From: an uncultured Bacilli bacterium
Lineage (GTDB): Bacteria > Bacillota_I > Bacilli_A > RF39 > UBA660
DNA length: 64,000 bases
Reading direction: 5' to 3'
Assembly (NCBI GenBank): GCA_910579455.1
Contig: CAJTUT010000002.1
Coordinates: 1 to 64,000 of the forward strand
Shown: positions 26,199 to 34,632 of the stretch, in pieces
Layout of the letters: every line of letters starts with the position of its first letter
Numbering within the stretch: position 1 is the first letter of the stretch
Position numbers and translations under genes: made by a program
Notes under the pieces: generated by a model
Told to the model about the DNA's origin: nothing
Database searches by the model: none
Seen by the model: the letters and a program-made list of their open reading frames with translations, nothing else

Positions 26199-28881
26199 GA
26201 TTGATTTCCTTTTGAATCTTCTCTATCATTTGACTTAAATTCTCAATATTTGTTCCTCCACCTTGAGCAAAAGTAGCACTTCCACCACCATTTCCTGATG
26301 CTAAAACAGCTGCTTTTTTCACTACATTTCCTGCGTGAATAGGACAATTACTTTTTGAGACAAAGGTAACTTTCCCATCATCCTCTATATTAGCAAAAAG
26401 AACAAAACCAGTTTTCATGTGACCAATCATACTATCTGCAATAGTTTTTAATAGTTTAATATCAATATTATTAGTTTGCATAATTAAAGTTTTAAACTCT
26501 CCATGGTCTTCTATTTGTTCCTTATATATATCAATATTGGATAAGACCGTCTTCTCTTTCCTTTCAAAATATCTCTTTTCTAAAGTTTTTACTTCTTCTT
26601 GAATATAAGATAATTCATTTTTGTTAAAGATGATATCTTTATAAGATACAGGTTTTGAATGATCGATCTCAACATCAAAATCTAATTGAATATGATCTTT
26701 TTTTGCCTGATTTATAATTTCCTTTGCCTTTAATAAGAGCCTCATCATGTCATTATTATATGGCTCAATTACAGAAAACAATAAAGGATCAATCCTATCT
26801 CCTGTAGTAGCCTCTACTCTGTATGTGTTACTTCCTTTTGATTCAAAATTATAAATAGCAAACTGTTTAATATCACTAGTAGTATTAGCATGCGTTCCAC
26901 CACATAACTCAATAGATTTTCCTATCTTTACAACACGAACCATATCACTATATTTCTCAGAAAATAACGCCATAGCCCCTATCTTTTTAGCCTTATCTAA
27001 AGGCATTACCTCTGTCGATACAATTATATTTTTAGAAATTTCTTTATTGATAAACTCTTCTACTTTTACTATTGTTTCATCATCAATTCTACCAGAATAA
27101 GTAAAATCAAAACGAAGTTTTTCATGGTCTACATAAGAACCTGACTGAGTAATATCACTTGAAATTACCTGTCTTAATGCATATTGAAGAAGGTGTACAC
27201 TAGAGTGGTTAGCTTCAATTCTCTTTCTTTTATCTTTATCTACAATAATCTCACAATCATCATTTACCTCAATTGTTCCATCCAAAAGTTTTATCTTATG
27301 AATATGTTGACCATTTGGTGCTTTAAAAACATTTATTACTCTTGCTTTAAAATGCTTACCAACAATCATTCCTGTATCACTAATTTGACCACCTGACTCT
27401 GCATAAAAACAAGTCCTTTTTAAAGCAATATAACCATCATGATCTAGCTTTTTTTCTAAATGATCTTTTGAAAAAATTGCTAAAACATTGCTCTTTAAAC
27501 GATAAATTCCATAAACAAAAGTAGAATCCTTTTTAAAGTCTAATAATACTTTCTTTTGAGAGGCCATGGAAGTAAATAATTTTTTATTTTTCTTTGCTAA
27601 ATCTCTTTGCCTTTTCATATACTGGTCAAATTCTTCTTTACTAGTTGTATAACCCAACTCTTGTAAAGACTCTAAAGTAAGCTCAAAAGGGAAACCATAG
27701 GTATCATATAATTTAAAGGCCTCTTCCCCACTAAGAATACCATCTTTAGAATTTTTTATTAATTCTTTTAATCTCCTCTCACCTGCATCTAATGTTTTTA
27801 AAAATAACCTTTCTTCCTCCAATACCCTTACTTCAATGTCACTTCTTTTTTTAACTAGATAAGGATAAAACTGCTTCATAATATCTACAACATCTGAAAC
27901 TAACTTATATAAAAATGGTCCCTCAATATTAAGATGTTTTCCCATTCTAATACTTCTTCTAAGTAATCTTCTTAAAACATATCCTCTACCTACATTTTCA
28001 AAACTGGCATCGTCTGCCAAAGCAAAAGTAATTGTTCTAATATGGTCCGCTATGACTTTAAACTCCTTTTGAGACTCATAAAGTATTCCCGATAATTCTT
28101 CAATATGCTCAATGATAGGAACAAATAAATCTGTATCAAAATTACTATCTACATTTTGAAAAATCAAACACCATCTCTCAAGACCAGCACCTGTGTCTAT
28201 ATTTTTACTAGGAAGTTCCTTATATTTATTTCTTGGTGTATTTTTCTTAGAATTAAATTGAGAAAATACAATATTCCAAATTTCAATATAACGTTCCTGT
28301 TCCTCATCTTTTAAAAATTTATCAAATGCTGTATGATCTTTATCATATTTTTCTCCTCGATCAAAGAAAATTTCAGAATCGGGACCACAGGGTCCTTCCC
28401 CAATCTCCCAAAAATTTTCCTGTAATGGAATAATATGGTCTTCAGACATTCCTACCCCTAACCATTTATCAATTGCTTCCTGATCATCTGGAAAAACAGT
28501 AACATACAATAAATTTTTATCAATTGCAAACCACCTTTTAGAAGTTAATAACTCGAAAGCATATTCAATCGCATCTTCTTTAAAATAATCACCAATTGAA
28601 AAATTCCCCATCATCTCAAAGAAAGTCTGATGCCTTTTAGTAACTCCGACGTTTTCAATATCAGTAGTACGAATACATTTTTGGATACTTACAATTCTTT
28701 TTGTATCAGGAACAATGGAACCATCAAAATATTTCTTAAAAACAGCAACTCCTGCACCAATAAATAAAAGACTATCATCGTTTACTGGAATTAAAGATGC
28801 AGATGGCAAAAGTTTATGAGACTTAGATTCAAAAAAATCCACCCACATATTTCTAATTTCATTACTCGTCATTTTTTTCAT
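26188..28881 (-). CDS. alaS: Alanyl-tRNA synthetase
   Basis: Class II synthetase charging tRNA-Ala. 897 residues: an N-terminal catalytic core (SNEIRNMWVDFFESKSHKLL, FFEMMGNFSIGDYFKEDAI, GAGLERW), an editing domain with the zinc/catalytic set (NHSSVHLLQYAL, ELCGGTHA), and a C-terminal DHHA1 domain ending in GNGGGSATFAQGGG. It overlaps the kinase gene by 20 bp at its start and holA by 11 bp at its end, giving the operon T-box / kinase / alaS / holA. Confidence 0.97.
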   Translation of the reverse strand: MKKMTSNEIRNMWVDFFESKSHKLLPSASLIPVNDDSLLFIGAGVAVFKKYFDGSIVPDTKRIVSIQKCIRTTDIENVGVTKRHQTFFEMMGNFSIGDYFKEDAIEYAFELLTSKRWFAIDKNLLYVTVFPDDQEAIDKWLGVGMSEDHIIPLQENFWEIGEGPCGPDSEIFFDRGEKYDKDHTAFDKFLKDEEQERYIEIWNIVFSQFNSKKNTPRNKYKELPSKNIDTGAGLERWCLIFQNVDSNFDTDLFVPIIEHIEELSGILYESQKEFKVIADHIRTITFALADDASFENVGRGYVLRRLLRRSIRMGKHLNIEGPFLYKLVSDVVDIMKQFYPYLVKKRSDIEVRVLEEERLFLKTLDAGERRLKELIKNSKDGILSGEEAFKLYDTYGFPFELTLESLQELGYTTSKEEFDQYMKRQRDLAKKNKKLFTSMASQKKVLLDFKKDSTFVYGIYRLKSNVLAIFSKDHLEKKLDHDGYIALKRTCFYAESGGQISDTGMIVGKHFKARVINVFKAPNGQHIHKIKLLDGTIEVNDDCEIIVDKDKRKRIEANHSSVHLLQYALRQVISSDITQSGSYVDHEKLRFDFTYSGRIDDETIVKVEEFINKEISKNIIVSTEVMPLDKAKKIGAMALFSEKYSDMVRVVKIGKSIELCGGTHANTTSDIKQFAIYNFESKGSNTYRVEATTGDRIDPLLFSVIEPYNNDMMRLLLKAKEIINQAKKDHIQLDFDVEIDHSKPVSYKDIIFNKNELSYIQEEVKTLEKRYFERKEKTVLSNIDIYKEQIEDHGEFKTLIMQTNNIDIKLLKTIADSMIGHMKTGFVLFANIEDDGKVTFVSKSNCPIHAGNVVKKAAVLASGNGGGSATFAQGGGTNIENLSQMIEKIQKEINHEK

Positions 28882-29413
28882 AATTTTCCTCCTTTATTAT
28901 TTTTTCTGCATCTATTCTTAATTGGTCTAATGTTTGATTGATAATGGTATAATCATAATCATCATAATGATCTAAGCCAGTTTCCGTGATATCCTGTTGT
29001 TCCTTATCTGACAGTTCACTTTCATGATTCAATCTTTTAATATGAATTTTTACTGCATCTGGATATGTTTTCTTGATCTCATCAAATTCTATTGGAAGTC
29101 TTACATCCGCTACAATCATGGTATCAAAAAAATAACTTAAAACCTCAATATCCTCTTTTAAACGATTGATAAAAAAGAATGGTTTATTCATTTTTCCTCG
29201 AATAATTTCAGTTCCTAATTTTTGAAGTAAGCTACGGGGTTTGGTATCATCTGAACCATCCCAGTTAAAATAATCCTTCGCATAATGTTTAATATAATTT
29301 CCCAAATGCATAATACAAGGCTTTTTCCCTTCTTGCTCTAAATAAGTTTTCATAAAACCTGCTAAAGTATCCTTTCCATTTCTGGCTTTTCCACCAATTA
29401 AATAAACTTTCAT
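28862..29413 (-). CDS. Deoxynucleoside monophosphate kinase-like P-loop protein
   Basis: 183-residue P-loop kinase of the AAA/dNMP-kinase type. Walker A is GGKARNGKDTLAGFM, a GKDT variant found in phage-type deoxynucleotide monophosphate kinases and dephospho-CoA kinase relatives. Later elements are LLQKLGTEIIRG and the lid/base segment MIVADVRLPIEFDEI, then HIKRLNHES. The true substrate is not determinable. It is the first gene after the alanine T-box and overlaps alaS by 20 bp, so it should rise with alaS when tRNA-Ala is uncharged. Confidence 0.75.
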   Translation of the reverse strand: MKVYLIGGKARNGKDTLAGFMKTYLEQEGKKPCIMHLGNYIKHYAKDYFNWDGSDDTKPRSLLQKLGTEIIRGKMNKPFFFINRLKEDIEVLSYFFDTMIVADVRLPIEFDEIKKTYPDAVKIHIKRLNHESELSDKEQQDITETGLDHYDDYDYTIINQTLDQLRIDAEKIIKEENYEKNDE

Positions 29414-29437
29414 ATTTTCCTCTCCTTCTATACAAAT

Positions 29438-29605
29438 AAAAGACCAACATTAGGAGGATATAAAAATACCCGGTACCATCCTAATTTGGTCTTTATTAGA
29501 TAACGGTCTCCCTTTAAAACTCGAAAGTAGCCTTTCATAAAAACTTTATGTTAATTTTCACCAAACATTAACTCTCTAAAATAAAATATTTTTATTACTT
29601 TTCTT
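29438..29605 (-). promoter_or_regulatory. T-box riboswitch leader, alanine-specific
   Basis: On the - strand the leader has an AGAGAG motif (29577-29572), a GGTGAAAATT element, a specifier region GGCTACTTTCGAG with GCT (Ala) at 29531-29529, and the T-box core AGGATGGTACCGGG near 29481-29468. This core resembles the consensus AGGGTGGNACCGCG, with small deviations. A terminator hairpin pairs 29438-29450 with 29482-29494 and is followed by T residues. The downstream alaS agrees with the GCT specifier. Uncharged tRNA-Ala would stabilise the antiterminator. Confidence 0.9.
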
Positions 29606-29615
29606 TCTCAACGCT

Positions 29616-30758
29616 TTATTCACCTTTAATTTTTTTCATTACCTCTTGTTTTTCATCAATAAATGTAAATATCACTTTAAAACATGCAATTACAGGAGTT
29701 GCAACAATCATACCTAATATACCAAAGAAATGTTGAAAAATCAATAGTCCAGCCATAATTGTTACTGGATGTAATTTCATCGTATGTCCCATAATAAGTG
29801 GTTGGTAAAAATTATTCTCTAGTAATTGAACAACAACAATTGAAATAATGCAACCAATTCCTACCCAAGGTGATATTGTAAAACCGACAATGACAGCAGG
29901 AATCGCACCTATATAAGGACCAAAATATGGAATAATATCGGTAATTGCACAGAATAGAGCAAATACCAAAGGAGATTTTAAACCTGCAATAGAAAGACCT
30001 ATACTTTGGGTAATAAATACCAACGACATAATTAGTAAAACACCTATTACATACTCCCTTAAAGAATGATTAATACGAATACTTAATTCCCTAACATTTT
30101 CTCTCCAAGATTTGGGCAAAGTATTGATAATCGTATCATTTACCTTATCAAAATCATATAACATATAAAATCCAACCATCAACCCTAGAATAACAAACAT
30201 TCCACCACTAACAATTCCCATTGCAGTACTAACCAAAGTATTTGGCAAGTTATTAGTAAGGCTATTTCCCAAAGAATTAATAGTCGCAAAAATTTGCTGT
30301 TTTATATAAGTTAAATTCAAGTTATTATTACTACTAAAAGAATTGACAATATTAGCAACAAATGATTTTAATTCTGTTAAAATTGCTGGTATTGTATTTA
30401 CAAAATCCTTAATTTGGTTTATAAATGATGGCATCATAACAATAAATAAAGTTACAATAAGTCCAATAAATACTAAATATACTAAAATACATGCAAGCAA
30501 TCTTGGCATCTTTTTCTTTTGTAAAAAAGTTACAATTGGATCTAAGAGCCATGCCAAAACAAGTCCAATAAATACAGGTGAAATTACAATTAGCAATTCC
30601 TTTATTATGACAAAAATCTTTAATGTTCTAAGTAAATATAAAATTAAAACAATTAAAGCAATAATAGCCATCGTAAAACCAACTTTTAAAATCTTCTTAC
30701 TAATTAATATCACTTCATTTAAGTTTTCAATATCTAGCTTTTTATCTTTTTTAAACAT
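29616..30758 (-). CDS. AI-2E family transporter (PerM/YdiK-type membrane protein)
   Basis: 380 residues with about eight membrane helices: two N-terminal helices, a soluble loop (about 120-180), then a helical bundle with the family motifs FYMLYDFDKV, IIPYFGPYIGAIPAVIVGF and GHTMKLHPVTIMAGLL. Family members export small molecules or act as Na+/H+ antiporters; the substrate is unclear. The start at 30758 follows GGTGATGAT; a longer in-frame start upstream would extend into the promoter. Confidence 0.88.
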   Translation of the reverse strand: MFKKDKKLDIENLNEVILISKKILKVGFTMAIIALIVLILYLLRTLKIFVIIKELLIVISPVFIGLVLAWLLDPIVTFLQKKKMPRLLACILVYLVFIGLIVTLFIVMMPSFINQIKDFVNTIPAILTELKSFVANIVNSFSSNNNLNLTYIKQQIFATINSLGNSLTNNLPNTLVSTAMGIVSGGMFVILGLMVGFYMLYDFDKVNDTIINTLPKSWRENVRELSIRINHSLREYVIGVLLIMSLVFITQSIGLSIAGLKSPLVFALFCAITDIIPYFGPYIGAIPAVIVGFTISPWVGIGCIISIVVVQLLENNFYQPLIMGHTMKLHPVTIMAGLLIFQHFFGILGMIVATPVIACFKVIFTFIDEKQEVMKKIKGE

Positions 30759-30780
30759 ATCATCACCTATTTTCATTATA
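30759..30780 (-). promoter_or_regulatory. AI-2E transporter gene -10 box and ribosome binding site, very short leader
   Basis: On the - strand, TATAAT at 30780-30775, AGGTGATGAT directly downstream, and ATG at 30758. The -10 box ends 16 nt before the start codon. Confidence 0.55.
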
Positions 30781-31107
30781 TCATATTTATGTTTAAAGTA
30801 AATCAATAATAACTAAAAAATCCTTCAACCTCTATTGGAATACATCAAGATTTTAATTTTTTCCCTTTGACAATTGTTTAGTATCATCCCTATCAACATT
30901 TAGATAAACAAATTTTTCATAAATGGCAATTGGACTACCTTGTGATAATTTAATAGTTTTTATTTCCTTGCTTCATGTAGGAGTATGTTTTCTTTATGTC
31001 AATATATAAACACTTCTAAGCCTTAGTAGACAAACCTCCTCTTGATACTGATATAAAAAAATCAATTAATTTATTGAATTCAAAATGAAACTTTTTCCAA
31101 TATAAGC
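30781..31107. other. Intergenic region with a possible transposase fragment
   Basis: About 330 bp between divergent promoters. On the - strand, roughly 30865-30985 reads without stop as KEIKTIKLSQGSPIAIYEKF then VYLNVDRDDTKQLSKGKN. The YLNVDRDDTKQ-KGKN segment loosely recalls the Y-I-x-A-D-x-D-H-V-x-L-Q core of UPF0236/ISLre2 transposases, so it could be another relic of that family. There is no start codon or ribosome binding site; confidence in the identity is low. Confidence 0.3.
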
Positions 31108-31124
31108 TATAATAGATATGGTGA
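31108..31124 (+). promoter_or_regulatory. yigZ -10 box and ribosome binding site, very short leader
   Basis: TATAAT at 31108-31113, GGTGAT at 31120-31125, and ATG at 31129. The -10 box ends 15 nt before the start codon. Confidence 0.6.
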
Positions 31125-31128
31125 TATT

Positions 31129-31722
31129 ATGTATATAATCAATAAAAATTGTAAAAATGAACTGATCATTAAAAATTCTAAATTTATTACTTTAATCTTT
31201 AAAATAGAAACAAAAGAAGAAATTAAAATATTATTAGAAAAAGTTAAAAGAAGTTATCCAAAGGCTAATCATTATTGTTATGCCTATATTACATTTGATT
31301 ATAAAAAATCAAGTGATGATGGTGAACCTGGCGGGACCGCTGGTACTCCTATTTTAAATATTTTAGAGAAAGAGCAACTAACCAATATTTTAGCAATTGT
31401 TATAAGATACTTTGGTGGAATTAAATTAGGAGCTGGAGGTCTAACTAGGGCTTACTCTAAAAGTATCACAAAAACATTAGAATTGATAAATAAAATCGAA
31501 TTAGTAAAGGGAGTTCAATTAGAGATAGAATTTGATTATGCAAACCAAAAAGAAATAGAGCATATACTCAAAAATTCTACAATTATAGAAAAAATATTTC
31601 TAGATAAAATCACATATAAAGTCCTTGTAACTAATCAAGTTTATCAAAAATTAAAAGAAATCATAAATCATTGTAATATCATAAAAGAAGATATAAAATG
31701 GGTTCAAAAAATGTCTAAATAA
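31129..31722 (+). CDS. yigZ: YigZ/IMPACT family protein
   Basis: 197 residues, UPF0029/IMPACT family. The N-terminal domain contains the hallmark SSDDGEPGGTAGTPIL, ILAIVIRYFGGIKLGAGGLT and then the YigZ C-terminal domain with YANQKEIEHILK. Bacterial members are broadly conserved proteins linked to translation or nucleic-acid binding, without a settled biochemical role. A single gene with its own promoter and terminator. Confidence 0.9.
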   Translation: MYIINKNCKNELIIKNSKFITLIFKIETKEEIKILLEKVKRSYPKANHYCYAYITFDYKKSSDDGEPGGTAGTPILNILEKEQLTNILAIVIRYFGGIKLGAGGLTRAYSKSITKTLELINKIELVKGVQLEIEFDYANQKEIEHILKNSTIIEKIFLDKITYKVLVTNQVYQKLKEIINHCNIIKEDIKWVQKMSK

Positions 31723-31739
31723 AATTGTTTAGACATTTT
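31707..31739. terminator. Terminator between convergent yigZ and the phase-variable surface gene
   Basis: A perfect 12-bp stem, AAAATGTCTAAA with TTTAGACATTTT, and a 9-nt loop. A/T-rich on both sides, so it may serve both directions. Confidence 0.8.
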
Positions 31740-31741
31740 CT

Positions 31742-32506
31742 TTACATCATAATTTGTCTGATAGGAATCTTTACCATCAATTTTTCATATCCCCCAAGAT
31801 AAGAACCGTTCATAGCAGGTAACCACTCTAATTTATTATCACTTGCAACTACTGCAGTACCTGGTCCCGTCATTGTATCAGTTAACACTACTTTCTCTAA
31901 CCAAGGTAGGTGACAGCTTCCATATGGCTGATTATACGCAGGATTTAATACAAAACTACACCCTGCTTTATTCAATTCAATCAACGAAGGTTTTTCAACT
32001 TCAATACTATCAGATAATCCTATTTTATTTAAAACGACCTTATATTTAGAAGCATAACCAGTTCCAGCACACGCAAAGTTCGCATTTCCACAATTTTTAT
32101 TTTGTGCATAAGATGGATTTTCAATAGGTGCTACTATTTCCAAATTATAAAAATCTTTGCTACTTTCAACAATTGCACCTCCAGCTTCTATAGGATATTT
32201 TGTTAAAACCGTAATAGAATCTCCTGATGAATATAATACATAAAACTCCTCTGTTCCACAAATTATTTCATCACTCGTATCTTTACCTGTTCCTTTTAAT
32301 ACTTGACATGGTTTACTATTTACTTTTTCATACAACTCATCGATTGCATCTTTCATATTGGTAGATGTTAACCCTGATACAGAATTATCATAAAAAACAT
32401 TAGAACTGGATATCGTAGTTGCTGCATAAACCCCTACTCCTGATATTATGCCTCCTATTATGATTCCTAATATGATTTTATAATTCTTTTTTATTATTTT
32501 TTTCAC
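31742..32506 (-). CDS. Membrane-anchored surface protein with a poly-G promoter
   Basis: Function not recognised. 254 residues from a GTG start at 32506, preceded by GGAGTGAT (32518-32511). One hydrophobic segment (YKIILGIIIGGIISGVGVYA) acts as signal or anchor. The SGLTSTNMKDAIDELYEK segment follows; similar xAxDELY tags occur in exported proteins of AT-rich gut Bacillota (recollection). The ectodomain has about seven cysteines, suggesting disulfides. The reading frame stays open upstream through the G tract, but no ribosome binding site supports a start there. Expression is probably set by the tract length in its promoter. Confidence 0.7.
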   Translation of the reverse strand: MKKIIKKNYKIILGIIIGGIISGVGVYAATTISSSNVFYDNSVSGLTSTNMKDAIDELYEKVNSKPCQVLKGTGKDTSDEIICGTEEFYVLYSSGDSITVLTKYPIEAGGAIVESSKDFYNLEIVAPIENPSYAQNKNCGNANFACAGTGYASKYKVVLNKIGLSDSIEVEKPSLIELNKAGCSFVLNPAYNQPYGSCHLPWLEKVVLTDTMTGPGTAVVASDNKLEWLPAMNGSYLGGYEKLMVKIPIRQIMM

Positions 32507-32547
32507 TACTATCACTCCGTATTTATTTACTTTATGCTTACAGTATA

Positions 32548-32558
32548 CCCCCCCCCCC
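32548..32558. repeat. Homopolymer tract (C)11 on + / (G)11 on -
   Basis: Eleven consecutive C on the + strand. It is by far the longest G/C run found in this very AT-rich window, and lies exactly between a -35 and a -10 box. Confidence 0.95.
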
Positions 32559-32584
32559 AGAGGAATTGTCAAGAGGAATTGTCA
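32559..32584. repeat. Tandem 13-bp duplication carrying two -35 boxes
   Basis: AGAGGAATTGTCA occurs twice in direct succession (32559-32571 and 32572-32584). Each copy contributes most of a TTGACA -35 element on the - strand. Confidence 0.95.
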
Positions 32585-32599
32585 ATAAAAAGAGCTCTC

Positions 32600-33292
32600 T
32601 TAGGATCCTTGAATATTTCTAATTCCTGAAATCTCATCTAGCTTTTTGGTTTCTATGATCTTTTCCAAATCCTGTTGTTTAATAATATTATACTTTAATT
32701 CCAATTTTATAATTTCTAAATTCATTTGATTAGAGTTCTTTTTATCATAATCTTTAGTCAAATTAATAATATCAATAATACAATCATCCAATTGTCCTAA
32801 ACTGCTGGATAATAAAAAGGTATTATTAACAATTTGATTTGATAACTTGGAATTAATAGATAAATCATTATCCTTAAACGGAATCTGTAACACTAGAAGA
32901 ATCATAAATAAGACAATATACCCCTCTACAAATCCTACTATAAATCCTAGGATTTTAGATGGAAGGGTTAAAATAAATGATATATCTACTAGTTTTTGAA
33001 CAATTCCAGTAAAACCTAAGATAATACTATAAATACTAAACAGAACTACAGCAATCACAATAAAAGCAATTAATTGATATACAATAATATTTAGAGAAAT
33101 CAATCCATCAAATCCAAAGAAAGGTAGTAATCTACATAAAAGTATTCCAACCTGATCTTTAAAAGCAAAAGCCAGAAAATAAGTAACAATAATTCCGATT
33201 AACATAGCAAGCTCTCTAACAACTCCTCTTTTCATTCCTGTAATTGCAGATAGTATCAAAAGCAATATAAGAATAAGATCTATAATATTCAT
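32600..33292 (-). CDS. CvpA family membrane protein
   Basis: 230 residues beginning with NIIDLILILLLILSAITGMK and RGVVRELAMLIGI, the typical CvpA start, followed by about four membrane helices (FLAFAFKDQVG, IVYQLIAFIVIAVVLFSIYS, ILTLPSKILGFIVGFVEGYI). The C-terminal 80 residues are a charged cytosolic tail. CvpA proteins were first tied to colicin V production and are linked to envelope homeostasis. A TAGGAGGTA ribosome binding site lies upstream of the ATG. Confidence 0.85.
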   Translation of the reverse strand: MNIIDLILILLLILSAITGMKRGVVRELAMLIGIIVTYFLAFAFKDQVGILLCRLLPFFGFDGLISLNIIVYQLIAFIVIAVVLFSIYSIILGFTGIVQKLVDISFILTLPSKILGFIVGFVEGYIVLFMILLVLQIPFKDNDLSINSKLSNQIVNNTFLLSSSLGQLDDCIIDIINLTKDYDKKNSNQMNLEIIKLELKYNIIKQQDLEKIIETKKLDEISGIRNIQGS

Positions 33293-33342
33293 CTAACATA
33301 CCTCCTATTATTTTTATTATAACTCATTATCAGAAAATATGC

Positions 33343-33361
33343 TATAATATTTTTGAGGTGA
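33343..33361 (+). promoter_or_regulatory. rnhC -10 box and ribosome binding site, very short leader
   Basis: TATAAT at 33343-33348, GAGGTGAA at 33355-33362, and ATG at 33366. The -10 ends 17 nt before the start codon. Confidence 0.6.
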
Positions 33362-33365
33362 AAAT

Positions 33366-34265
33366 ATGAACGTTGTAATTAAAGTAGATCAAGAAACAAG
33401 AGAAAAAATGATTGAATACTATAAAGATAAATGTCGTGATAAAGTAATTCCCTATGTTGTTTTTCAGGCACAAGAAGAAGATACGGTGATTACCATGTAT
33501 GAATCCGGAAAAGTAATGTTCCAAGGAACATCTGCTGATGTAGATGCCTCTATGTGGGGAATGGTATCACAAAAAGCAAAAAAAGAAGTAGAACCAGAAA
33601 ACCCATACCATAATTGCTCCTCAGTAGGATCTGATGAAGTAGGAACTGGGGACTATTTTGGTCCAATTGTAGTTACTGCATCCTATGTAAAAAAGGAAGA
33701 TGTTTCCTACCTAGAAAAATTAGGAGTTGGTGACTCCAAAAAAATTAGTGATGATAAAATTAAAAAAATCGCACCAGAAATCGCAAAAAGAATTCCTTAT
33801 CGTAGTGTAGTATTAAGTAATCAAGAGTATAATCAAAAACATACAAAAGATGTAAACATGAATAAAATAAAATCCATTATGCATAATAAAGTACTCTATC
33901 AATTAATAAAAGATCTGAATCCTCAATATGACTATATTATCATTGATGAGTTTGCTAGAGAATCCAGATATTACGAATATTTAAAAGGAATTTCTAACAT
34001 TCAAAAGGGAATTACCTTTATGACAAAGGCAGAGGATAAAAATTTAGCCGTTGCATGCTCTTCTATTATTAGTAGATACCTTTTTCTAAAAGAATTCGAT
34101 AAATTGAGTGATAAATTACATATTCCCCTTGTAAAAGGTGCTGGTAAAGATGTAGATAAAATAGGAGAGGAGGTTGTAAAACAGTATGGGGAAGAAAAAT
34201 TAGAGGAAATTGCTAAATTAAATTTTAAAAATACTGATAGAATCTTACATACTATGATATTTTAG
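33366..34265 (+). CDS. rnhC: Ribonuclease HIII
   Basis: Degrades RNA in RNA-DNA hybrids. 299 residues: an N-terminal TBP-like substrate-binding extension (about 1-85, with VMFQGTSADVDASMWG), then the type 2 RNase H domain. Catalytic acidic residues are visible in GSDEVGTGDYFGPIVV, IIDEFA and MTKAEDKNLAVACSSIISRY. The extension and the GTGDYFGP form are specific to HIII rather than HII. Confidence 0.95.
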   Translation: MNVVIKVDQETREKMIEYYKDKCRDKVIPYVVFQAQEEDTVITMYESGKVMFQGTSADVDASMWGMVSQKAKKEVEPENPYHNCSSVGSDEVGTGDYFGPIVVTASYVKKEDVSYLEKLGVGDSKKISDDKIKKIAPEIAKRIPYRSVVLSNQEYNQKHTKDVNMNKIKSIMHNKVLYQLIKDLNPQYDYIIIDEFARESRYYEYLKGISNIQKGITFMTKAEDKNLAVACSSIISRYLFLKEFDKLSDKLHIPLVKGAGKDVDKIGEEVVKQYGEEKLEEIAKLNFKNTDRILHTMIF

Positions 34266-34334
34266 TAAGTAGGATTTTTTTTAACTAGATTCGAATGATG
34301 TAAACCTCAAATAGGAGAATCAATAAAACTATAA

Positions 34335-34379
34335 AAAATCAAGAGTGAATGAAGTGAGTTCATCTAGACCCTTGATTTT
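34335..34379. terminator. Hairpin downstream of rnhC
   Basis: A 9-bp stem, AAAATCAAG with CTTGATTTT, with a long loop that can itself fold (TGAA-TTCA). It lies in the convergent region and could terminate either strand. Confidence 0.55.
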
Positions 34380-34432
34380 CAAATTATAATAGTTATTCAA
34401 ATGAAAGCAAACTTTATTTGTTATTAATCAAC

Positions 34433-34608
34433 TAAACATAAGACTCTTCTGCATATTCAACAATATTAGAATCTGGTTTTCCCATACCTGGACATAATTT
34501 ATTATATAATTCATATTCATATCCATTGTTATTATTTAAATATTCAATTATGGTTTCTAATTTGTATATTAATTCATCTTTATTTATCCTTTTTCTTAAA
34601 TCCTTTTT
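34433..34608 (-). pseudogene. Short coding relic without start codon
   Basis: On the - strand an open stretch reads KDLRKRINKDELIYKLETII, then YNKLCPGMGKPDSNIVEYAE and a stop. The sequence is protein-like (amphipathic helix, charged), but no usable start codon or ribosome binding site was found and an upstream stop closes the frame. It is probably the 3-prime end of a lost gene. The family is not recognised. Confidence 0.35.
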
Positions 34609-34632
34609 GTATTATAAAATCCTATCCATTCT

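Larger units (their letters stand above)
32542..32585 (-). promoter_or_regulatory. Promoter with an 11-base G tract in the spacer (candidate phase-variable switch)
   Basis: On the - strand: TTGACA (32572-32567), a 19-nt spacer that contains eleven consecutive G (32558-32548), and TATACT (32547-32542). Two bases fewer would give the optimal 17-nt spacing. A second TTGACA lies 13 bp upstream inside a tandem repeat. The TSS would fall near 32535, about 30 nt before the GTG start. Confidence 0.75.

Noticed and set aside
32507..32572. Upstream extension of the surface protein through the G tract, giving translational phase variation
   Set aside because: No ribosome binding site before the TTG at 32572, while -35/-10 boxes flank the tract exactly; promoter switching fits better.
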